15,072 nucleotides of DNA from Candidatus Latescibacterota bacterium (GTDB lineage Bacteria > Latescibacterota > MVCY01), in assembly GCA_030608245.1 (NCBI GenBank), contig JAUWEO010000013.1, positions 1 to 15,072 of the forward strand. The letters are read 5' to 3'. A program made the position numbers and the translations under genes. Below the pieces are notes generated by a model. The model had not been told where the DNA came from, ran no database searches, and was given only the letters and a program-made list of their open reading frames with translations. The stretch's first letter is position 1. Each line of letters starts with the position of its first letter. This document shows positions 1 through 6,335 of this stretch, in pieces.

Positions 1-481
<481 letters not shown>

Positions 482-544
482 ATTAGATTCACCTGGTGAC
501 TTGTATTGCCCGAACTCCTATTCAGTTTAGGAATCTTTGAATAT

Positions 545-661
545 CCCGGTTACTACAGCGGAGGGGCAACACCTCTTCCCATTCCGAACAGAGCAGTTAA
601 GCCCTCCAGCGCCAATGGTACTGCTTGGGAGACCTTGCGGGAGAGTAGGACGTAGCCGGGA
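545..661 (+). rRNA. rrf: 5S ribosomal RNA
   Basis: The gene lies about 63 nt after the 23S end, the usual 23S-5S order. Its 5' strand (544-553) pairs with 652-661 in a 10-bp helix I with one G-U wobble. The conserved loop CCGAACAGAGCAGTTAAGC (585-603) and the 3' segment GGGAGAGTAGGACG (639-652) are both clear. The length of about 117 nt is typical. The spacer before it (482-544) has short self-complementary stretches, such as CACC/GGTG near 490 and TCCTA/TAGGA at 516-532, that may help RNA processing. No tRNA is visible between the two rRNAs. Confidence 0.95.
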
Positions 662-669
662 TTTTTTTT
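652..669 (+). terminator. Probable end of rRNA operon: 5S closing helix followed by eight T
   Basis: The 3' strand of 5S helix I (652-661) is followed at once by a run of eight T (662-669). A GC-rich stem plus a T-tract is the layout of an intrinsic terminator, so the 5S helix itself may serve as the stem. I see no separate downstream hairpin of comparable strength. Confidence 0.45.
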
Positions 670-1398
670 GGGCTGATAATGCCATCCGCTTTAACAGAAA
701 GTGAATTGCCCAGAGAAGCCGGGGGTTTTTCCCTTGACAATAGCCAAGGGGAGTTGTATATTAGCGGCAATCTCAAAAACAATGTCTTACCCAGATTTTC
801 CCCAAAGGAGGTGGGCTCAATGTGGTCGATCAGAACTATCAGAACTATTAAGATTAGCTTTGTAGATGGAACCCACAAGGGAATTACTATGCCCACCCCT
901 GTAGGAGAATTCTCGCCCGGCGCTTGAGTGAAAAATGCCAACTTGTCAAGGCCGTGAGGATTCTCCTTGCGCCTTTTTTGGGTCAGGGGCCGTGAATCAG
1001 TACCGCTGGTATATCCGCAGTCACGGCATCGATAACTTGGAGTTCTGGCATGGGGTTCTGCCTCCAAACGCTCAGACGACAGAAAGTGGGGATGGAGTTG
1101 GGACAACATTGACATAAGCCTTAACCTTACCAATCTGGCCTGGGCTGCATTCTGGCATGAAACCTGGCTCGCTCGCTACCAGGGGAACAGGTTAGATACA
1201 CCAAATAAGTGGGAATCCCCTGTCCAGTGGCGTTCTACCGACCAGATCGTCATCCTCAAGGTGACCAAGCTGCTGAGCCGATAATGCCTGCGGGCTTTGC
1301 GAGGTGCAACACTATTGGTTTTGCTTGTGGAGTAATAATCATTAGCCGCGGCACATCTAACAAGAAAACAGTAGTAAAGCATTAATAAGGAAAACCTG
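670..1398. other. 729-bp region with no convincing gene
   Basis: The stretch between the 5S gene and the radical SAM gene has three open frames of 60-178 codons that overlap on opposite strands (679-927 +, 935-1117 +, 597-1133 -). None has a good ribosome binding site or a product I recognise, and the longest runs back into the 5S gene. A 10-nt direct repeat TCAGAACTAT occurs twice in tandem around 832-851. A weak stem CAAGG/CCTTG (947-951 with 965-969) precedes GCGCC and six T (974-979) and could be a poor terminator. CCTGG/CCAGG at 1163-1183 is another small hairpin. No tRNA or riboswitch is evident. It may hold a decayed gene or the promoter region of the next gene. Confidence 0.5.
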
Positions 1399-2877
1399 AT
1401 GAACGTTCTGTTGATCTATCCTGAGTTTCCAGATACATTCTGGAGTTTCAAACACGCACTTAAATTCGTACGGAAAAGAGCAGCCTCACCGCCACTGGGG
1501 CTACTGACAATTGCCGCGATGCTACCACCAGACTGGACAAAGCGCTTGGTCGACCTCAATGTGAAAAAGCTCACGGAGAAAGACCTGGCGTGGGCTGATT
1601 ATGCTTTTATCAGCGGTATGGTTGTGCAAAGAGAACCAGCACGTCAGATCATTGCCCAGTGCAAAGAAATGGGCGTTAAAATCGTCGCCGGAGGACCGCT
1701 CTTCGCGAGTGAGCACGAACAGTTTGAGGAGGTCGATCATTTCGTGCTCAATGAAGCCGAGTTGACCCTCCCGCCCTTTTTGGCGGATCTAGAACAGGGG
1801 CATGCCAGGCGAATTTATACGACGTCCGACTTTCCTGACCTCCAGAAGACTCCTGTTCCTCTGTGGAAATTAGCCGATATGAGGCGGTACGCCCAGATGA
1901 GCGTCCAGTTCTCCCGGGGCTGTCCTTACAATTGCGAGTTCTGCAACGTGACAGCGTTATTTGGTCACCGGCCACGCACCAAGGCCGCCGAACAGATCAT
2001 TGCCGAGTTGGACAGTCTCTATGACCTGGGCTGGCGTGGGGACATCTTCTTCGTGGATGACAACCTGATTGGGAATAAGAGACGTCTCAAGACCGAGCTG
2101 TTGCCCGCCCTAAGAGAATGGCAGAAAGACAAGGAGAAGGTGTCATTCAGCACTGAAGTCTCTATCAATCTGGCCGACGACGAACAATTGATGAAGATGA
2201 TGGTTGAGGCGGGATTTAATACGGTCTTTATCGGGATTGAGACGCCGGATGAGGATAGCCTGATCGAATGCAGTAAAACTCAGAACAGGAACCGTGACCT
2301 GGTCGAAGATGTGAAACGTATTCAGCGGGCTGGGTTGCAAGTGCAGGGAGGCTTCATCGTCGGCTTTGACAATGATACGCCCTCTATTTTCCAGCGACAA
2401 ATTGATTTCATCCAGAAAAGCGGAATTGTGACGGCGATGGTTGGCCTACTTCAAGCTCCCGTTGGAACAAGACTTTATGAACGTTTGAAGCGAGAAGATC
2501 GCCTGGTCAATCAGATGTCGGGGGATAATGTAGATGGCACAACAAACATTATACCTAACATGAACCGTGATATGCTACAGGAGGGATACAAAAATATTTT
2601 GCGACACATTTACTCACCCACGCATTACTATCAGCGCGTCAAGACCTTCTTACGAGAATACAAACCGCCGAAGACTAAAGACCCACTGAACTCTGGGGAC
2701 ATCCTGGCCTTCTTTCGTTCCATCTATTATCTGGGTATTATTGGCAAGGAGCGACTCCATTATTGGAAGCTCCTGTTATGGACACATTTTCGCACCCCCC
2801 GATTGTTCCCACTGGCCGTTACCCTTGCGATTCACGGCCACCATTTCCGCAAAATCTGCGAACAACACATCCTTTAA
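1399..2877 (+). CDS. Cobalamin-binding radical SAM protein (B12-binding, radical SAM and DUF4070 domains)
   Basis: The 492-residue product starts MNVLLIYPEF, a typical start of the N-terminal B12-binding Rossmann domain (about 1-140, with VAGGP at 96-100). The radical SAM core follows: the iron-sulfur motif C175-x3-C179-x2-C182 sits in RGCPYNCEFC, FFVDDN is at 217-222 and IGIETPDEDSL at 278-288. The tail (from about 340) fits DUF4070. The family includes cobalamin-dependent methylases such as the hopanoid C-2 methylase HpnP. No hopanoid genes are near, so the substrate cannot be assigned. The start is supported by AAGGA seven nt upstream. The gene is alone on the plus strand between the rRNA operon and a convergent gene, so it needs its own promoter. 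Family assignment is firm; the reaction is unknown. Confidence 0.9.
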   Translation: MNVLLIYPEFPDTFWSFKHALKFVRKRAASPPLGLLTIAAMLPPDWTKRLVDLNVKKLTEKDLAWADYAFISGMVVQREPARQIIAQCKEMGVKIVAGGPLFASEHEQFEEVDHFVLNEAELTLPPFLADLEQGHARRIYTTSDFPDLQKTPVPLWKLADMRRYAQMSVQFSRGCPYNCEFCNVTALFGHRPRTKAAEQIIAELDSLYDLGWRGDIFFVDDNLIGNKRRLKTELLPALREWQKDKEKVSFSTEVSINLADDEQLMKMMVEAGFNTVFIGIETPDEDSLIECSKTQNRNRDLVEDVKRIQRAGLQVQGGFIVGFDNDTPSIFQRQIDFIQKSGIVTAMVGLLQAPVGTRLYERLKREDRLVNQMSGDNVDGTTNIIPNMNRDMLQEGYKNILRHIYSPTHYYQRVKTFLREYKPPKTKDPLNSGDILAFFRSIYYLGIIGKERLHYWKLLLWTHFRTPRLFPLAVTLAIHGHHFRKICEQHIL

Positions 2878-2957
2878 CAACTGGGCAGTGCTAAACTTGT
2901 ACACGCATGTTTTTGACCGGTAGGCGTGCGGGAATGACAACTCCGGACAGACACTGC

Positions 2958-4070
2958 TTAGATTCGATACTCTCCTTTTACAAACAAGTAGATATCATCA
3001 TATAGCCGACGCACTTCCGGGTGGGGGTGCTGATAGAGCCACTGGGGTCCCCTGCCGCCGTCATACCAGGCACAGGCTGCCTCTTTTGTGAATCCGAACT
3101 CAACTCCGCCGTCCAAGTAATCTCGGAATCGCCTCCGGTATGTTTCATCCTCCAGGCTTCGGTCGAATTCCATTTCTATACCGGCGTAATTAGCCCGGGC
3201 CGCTTTAGCTGCCTCTTCGATGCTGTTAGGTAGTGCCTGATATTGCAGATGATTAGGCTGCAAAAAAGCACAGTCAAAGTAATAGTCTTGGTAGTTGCAC
3301 AACTGATGGATATTGTAGGTGCTGAAAAAAGGTATCCAGAAAAGTTTTGTTCCCCTCTGCCTGACGAACTTCAGCAGCTCCTTTAGCAGCCAATGGTCGT
3401 CCACATCGAAACTGCGGTGGATAGTCTCGTAATACCAGTAGAACCCCAGGAGGTTAACATGCTGGTAGCCGCTTGCCGAAGCCCTGTTCAGTGACTCTTC
3501 TACGAACCATTTGACTGCCTCTAACCGCTGTTGAGTAGCTGCCACCAGGTCCTGCTTGGGGACGGAGAAATTGAACCGCTTACCATCCGGTTTGATCTTT
3601 CCGAAGAAAGTCTGGTTGTGGCAGGGATAGGGGATGGTGAGCACTGCATTGATCTTTTGGTTTTCAAAACCAAGCTTCTGACTGGCCTGCTTCACATATT
3701 GGTCCAGACCACCCAGCATCGTCTTCTCAGCAAAATAATTATCCAACAGCCACTCCCAATCCTCCGCTCTGGCGGGATTGCTGGTAGGAACGATGAAAAA
3801 GTCGCCTTGTCCAGAGCGGGTTGTCCCCAGGTTCACCCCGGGATAAAACGAATTTCGGGAAGGAGGAGCAGCGGGCATAAAGAGAAAGCTATCGAAAAAC
3901 CAGTCATCTGGGTTATCCTGGGAATTCAGATGGGTTACTGAATACCTGAAATCCTCTGCGGGCCAATCGTTCGGTCTTCGAGAATAGACCAAGATCATGT
4001 GGCGCAGCCCTCCGTACTCAGACAGACCAGGAGGGAAATATCCTGGGGAGCCAACAGCTTTACTACTCAT
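2958..4070 (-). CDS. DUF4855 family protein, possible glycoside-hydrolase-like barrel
   Basis: The 370-residue product matches DUF4855. Near the C-terminus it has the family's RDYLDGGVEFGFTKEAACAW (316-335) followed by YDGG (336-339). Other conserved-looking segments are LLGFYWYYE (207-215) and YAGIEMEFD (295-303). Strand-end acidic residues such as E215, E299 and E301 are what a (beta/alpha)8 hydrolase could use, but catalysis has not been shown here. There is no signal peptide or membrane segment, so a cytoplasmic location is predicted. The start is set by AGGAGG five nt upstream (4075-4080). It converges on the radical SAM gene with 80 nt between the stops and no obvious shared terminator. 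The promoter must lie within or beyond the repeat at 4093-4278. Confidence 0.82.
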   Translation of the reverse strand: MSSKAVGSPGYFPPGLSEYGGLRHMILVYSRRPNDWPAEDFRYSVTHLNSQDNPDDWFFDSFLFMPAAPPSRNSFYPGVNLGTTRSGQGDFFIVPTSNPARAEDWEWLLDNYFAEKTMLGGLDQYVKQASQKLGFENQKINAVLTIPYPCHNQTFFGKIKPDGKRFNFSVPKQDLVAATQQRLEAVKWFVEESLNRASASGYQHVNLLGFYWYYETIHRSFDVDDHWLLKELLKFVRQRGTKLFWIPFFSTYNIHQLCNYQDYYFDCAFLQPNHLQYQALPNSIEEAAKAARANYAGIEMEFDRSLEDETYRRRFRDYLDGGVEFGFTKEAACAWYDGGRGPQWLYQHPHPEVRRLYDDIYLFVKGEYRI

Positions 4071-4092
4071 TCTGCCTCCTTATGTTGTAACA

Positions 4093-4278
4093 GTTCACCA
4101 CGGAATCTCACGGAAGTATACGGATGTCTTTTGTTGACAAAATCCTTGCCCCGTTAGATAAAATATCGGAATTTATTCAGCCTGATAAGACCTAAACTAA
4201 TTGTCTAACGGAGTGAATCAAGCAACTTGTTCATTTCTGACCTTGTTCTGTGTTCATCCGTGGTTATCTGTGGTGAAC
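4093..4278. repeat. Nested inverted-repeat element A (10-nt periodic arms)
   Basis: This fills most of the 237-bp gap between the GNAT and DUF4855 genes. The outer ends GTTCACCAC (4093-4101) and GTGGTGAAC (4270-4278) are perfect inverted copies. Inside the left arm, CACGGA, CACGGA and TACGGA occur at 4099, 4109 and 4119, exactly 10 nt apart. The right arm, read on the other strand, has CACAGA, CACGGA and CACAGA, also 10 nt apart. A second inverted pair, CCGTTAGATAA (4151-4161) with TTGTCTAACGG (4201-4211), is nested within. No coding frame and no target-site duplication are seen. It resembles a MITE or short dispersed repeat. Confidence 0.7.
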
Positions 4279-4289
4279 AATTGCCTTTT

Positions 4290-4314
4290 GTCTTGAAATA
4301 GCGATCTTCAAGAC
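4290..4314 (-). terminator. Perfect 8-bp hairpin over the GNAT stop codon
   Basis: GTCTTGAA (4290-4297) and TTCAAGAC (4307-4314) pair perfectly around a 9-nt loop. The GNAT stop codon (4308-4310) lies inside the stem. No T-tract follows on the minus strand, so it is at best a weak terminator. It could instead protect the 3' end of the pyrF-pyrE-GNAT message. Confidence 0.35.
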
Positions 4315-4781
4315 AGTGGTTTCAGATAGTGGATCTGGCGGGCTACCTCCCTGAAGCCCATCCGGCGATAGAATTTCTGCCCAATGGTGTTCTGTTCCAG
4401 GGTCTCGATCTTGGCATATTTCATCCCTGCTTGTTTGAGGTAGCCTATCGCCTGTTGCAAGAGTCTCTTTCCCAGTCCCTTACCTCGATGCTGGGTATCT
4501 ACAGCCATATTGGGTATCCAACCAATCCCAGTCTGCTGGTTCACCTGGGTGATGACATAGCCTACCAGTTTCGCCTCGGCTTCGGCAACAAAAATCCCGG
4601 GGGGATTTGCATTCAAATCGTCCAATATATTCTGCTTTTTCCTCCCCTGCCAGGTCTTGCCTTGTATAGTTCCCCAGAGCCCTTCGATGTTTTGGTCTAT
4701 GGAGACCCCGTCGAAACTTGCCACAGTGATCTCTAAGATACGCTGTTGATCTGACTGTCTGAACTTCCTGATGGTAAACAT
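4308..4781 (-). CDS. GNAT family N-acetyltransferase
   Basis: The 157-residue product has the Gcn5-related fold. It begins with FTIRKFRQSDQQRI, has the acetyl-CoA pyrophosphate loop Q97-x-x-G-x-G in QHRGKGLGKRLL (97-108), and ends with the usual NTIGQKFYRRMGF (131-143). The central WIPNMAVDTQHRGKG resembles RimI-like and other amino-group acetyltransferases. The acceptor, which could be a protein N-terminus, lysine or small molecule, cannot be told from sequence. The start follows GGAGGT (4787-4792) with 5-nt spacing and lies 15 nt after the pyrE stop, so it is very likely co-transcribed and perhaps coupled with pyrE. The acidic insert from about 33 to 60 is not diagnostic. There is no signal peptide. 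Confidence 0.9.
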   Translation of the reverse strand: MFTIRKFRQSDQQRILEITVASFDGVSIDQNIEGLWGTIQGKTWQGRKKQNILDDLNANPPGIFVAEAEAKLVGYVITQVNQQTGIGWIPNMAVDTQHRGKGLGKRLLQQAIGYLKQAGMKYAKIETLEQNTIGQKFYRRMGFREVARQIHYLKPLS

Positions 4782-4796
4782 CTAACACCTCCAGGG

Positions 4797-5378
4797 TCAG
4801 TAACTGCTCTTTCGGCTGCCTGGTTTGGCCAGTTCTATCCCTTTGGCACAGAGGGGGCACTGTTGGGGCTGGTAGGTGACCACCTCCATCTGGGCAAGGG
4901 AGTCCAAGGGCACGTTGAACCGGGCCTTTCCGCCGCTTCGATCCACCAGACAGCCTACACCGACAATCTCGCCGCCATTTGCCTCTACTGCCTCGATCAC
5001 CTCCTGTACCGAGCCTCCGGTGGTTATCACATCTTCAACAACCAGAGCTTTCTCTCCTGGGAAGATCTCAAATCCGCGTCTGAGCGTCATCCGGCCGGCT
5101 TCTCGCTCGGCAAAGATGGTGCGCACATCCAGCGCCCGTCCCACTTCGCAGGCCACCACGATTCCCCCAATGGCCGGGGCAATCACCAGTTCAATCCTTC
5201 TGTCCCCGAATCCCTCCGCCAGTCGACCGCACAACTGTTGGGCGTATTTCGGATACTGCAGGACCTTGGCACATTGAAAATAGGCAGGGCTGTGAAGACC
5301 CGAGGTGAGCAGGAAATGGCCGGAGAGAAGGGCGCCAGTCTTTTTGAATATCTCTAAAATTTCTCCTTGGGTAAGCAT
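4797..5378 (-). CDS. pyrE: Orotate phosphoribosyltransferase
   Basis: The enzyme joins orotate to PRPP to give OMP, the fifth step of pyrimidine synthesis, in the cytoplasm. The 193-residue product has the family start GALLSGHFLLTSGLHS (15-30), the flexible-loop basic segment around EREAGRMTLRRGF (91-103) and the PRPP motif VVEDVITTGGS (113-123). The C-terminal tail has C174-P-L-C177 followed by KPGSR, a feature of one bacterial PyrE subfamily. The start has GGAGG just upstream, and only 13 nt separate it from the pyrF stop, so pyrF, pyrE and the GNAT gene form one operon. The next pathway enzyme, PyrF, is encoded immediately upstream, so both last steps to UMP are made together. Confidence 0.96.
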   Translation of the reverse strand: MLTQGEILEIFKKTGALLSGHFLLTSGLHSPAYFQCAKVLQYPKYAQQLCGRLAEGFGDRRIELVIAPAIGGIVVACEVGRALDVRTIFAEREAGRMTLRRGFEIFPGEKALVVEDVITTGGSVQEVIEAVEANGGEIVGVGCLVDRSGGKARFNVPLDSLAQMEVVTYQPQQCPLCAKGIELAKPGSRKSSY

Positions 5379-5391
5379 TCTTATCCTCCCC

Positions 5392-6201
5392 CTATTTTCT
5401 GTAAAGGTTAATCCTTTCCCTCAGCCTTTCAGCTGCCGCTCTGGCTTTCTGGGCAAACTCCGTCCCATCCGAAGCATAGATTATTCCCCGAGACGAGTTT
5501 ATGATGGCCAGTTGGCCTCCTTCATCTGTCCCCCAGCGGACAGCTGCCTCTAAATCACCACCCTGGGCACCTATGCCCGGGATAAGAAAGGGCAACCGGG
5601 GGGCAATCTGACGGATCTTCTTCAACTGCTGTGGACGAGTAGCTCCCACTACCAGCCCACAGCAACCGCCCTTGCTCCATTGGACGACCCTTTCGGCAAC
5701 ATGCTCGTAAACAGGGCCGCCCTCGGAGAAAAGATACTGGAAGTCCTCTGCCCCGGCATTGGAGGTGAGACAGAGGACAAAGACACACTTGTCGGGATAT
5801 TCCAGAAACGGCTCTACGGCATCGAAACCCATATAGGGATTTACTGTAACCGCATCGGCGCCCAAGCCCTGATAAAACGCCTGGGCATACATCCTGGCTG
5901 TATTGCCAATGTCTCCCCGTTTGGCATCCACAATAACCGGGATATGAGAGGGTATAACCTCGATAGTCTGCTTAAGTGTCCTCCATCCCTCTGCACCCAA
6001 CGCCTCGTAGAAGGCGATATTTGGCTTGTAAGCGCATACTATATCTGCCGTTGCCTCGATGATCTCCCGGTTAAAATCCAAGACGGGATTCTCTGCCTCA
6101 AGCAGGTGCTTAGGCAACTTGGAAACATCTGTGTCCAGTCCAACGCACAACAGACTGTCGTTCTTCTTACTGGCTGCCAAAAGCTGTTCAATGAATTCCA
6201 T
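5392..6201 (-). CDS. pyrF: Orotidine 5'-phosphate decarboxylase (type 2)
   Basis: The enzyme decarboxylates OMP to UMP. With the start chosen here the product has 269 residues, normal for type 2 PyrF. The catalytic charge network Asp92-x-Lys94-x-x-Asp97 is intact in VDAKRGDIGNTA (91-102), Lys59 sits in CAYKPN, and the phosphate-binding end has LIPGIGAQGGD and NSSRGIIYA. An in-frame ATG 27 nt further upstream (6228) would add MAKSLKEHK, but that stretch lies in repeat element B. The inner ATG has AAGGAA six nt upstream, so I prefer 6201. It is the first gene of the pyrF-pyrE-GNAT operon, and 134 nt separate it from priA. Confidence 0.95.
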   Translation of the reverse strand: MEFIEQLLAASKKNDSLLCVGLDTDVSKLPKHLLEAENPVLDFNREIIEATADIVCAYKPNIAFYEALGAEGWRTLKQTIEVIPSHIPVIVDAKRGDIGNTARMYAQAFYQGLGADAVTVNPYMGFDAVEPFLEYPDKCVFVLCLTSNAGAEDFQYLFSEGGPVYEHVAERVVQWSKGGCCGLVVGATRPQQLKKIRQIAPRLPFLIPGIGAQGGDLEAAVRWGTDEGGQLAIINSSRGIIYASDGTEFAQKARAAAERLRERINLYRK

Positions 6202-6220
6202 TTTGTGTTCCTTTAGGCTC

Positions 6221-6320
6221 TTAGCCACAAAGACACTAAGACACCAAGACTAAATAATCCTTTGTGTCTTTGCCTGCCCCGTAGGTAAGAACGACCGTAT
6301 CGGGGTGCCTTAATGGCTAA
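6221..6320. repeat. Nested inverted-repeat element B (8-nt periodic arms)
   Basis: The element lies between priA and pyrF. CACAAAGA, CACTAAGA and CACCAAGA follow each other without gaps at 6226-6249, an 8-nt period. CAAAGACACTAAG (6228-6240) is inverted at 6260-6272 with 12 of 13 matches. The outer ends TTAGCCACAAAGACAC (6221-6236) and GTGCCTTAATGGCTAA (6305-6320) are inverted copies with 13 of 16 matches. A CCCCG/CGGGG stem (6277-6281 with 6301-6305) lies inside. The layout parallels element A although the base motif differs. It borders the pyrF ribosome binding site and may shape its leader RNA. Confidence 0.65.
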
Positions 6321-6335
6321 ATAGTTACCTGTTTC

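Noticed and set aside
597..1133. 178-codon minus-strand open frame (and plus-strand frames 679-927 and 935-1117)
   Set aside because: The minus-strand frame runs into the 5S gene, the frames overlap each other, none has a ribosome binding site, and no product is recognisable.
1399..2877. Naming the radical SAM gene hpnP
   Set aside because: Domain layout is shared by many B12-binding radical SAM proteins, and no hopanoid gene is in the window.
4134..4164. Plus-strand promoter TTGACA...TAAAAT inside element A
   Set aside because: The spacing is 19 nt and no plus-strand gene lies downstream.
6202..6228. Upstream ATG start for pyrF
   Set aside because: The nine extra codons lie partly in repeat element B, and the ATG at 6201 has a much better ribosome binding site.
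6226..6249. CRISPR-like array
   Set aside because: Units are 8 nt, contiguous and without spacers; there are no cas genes.
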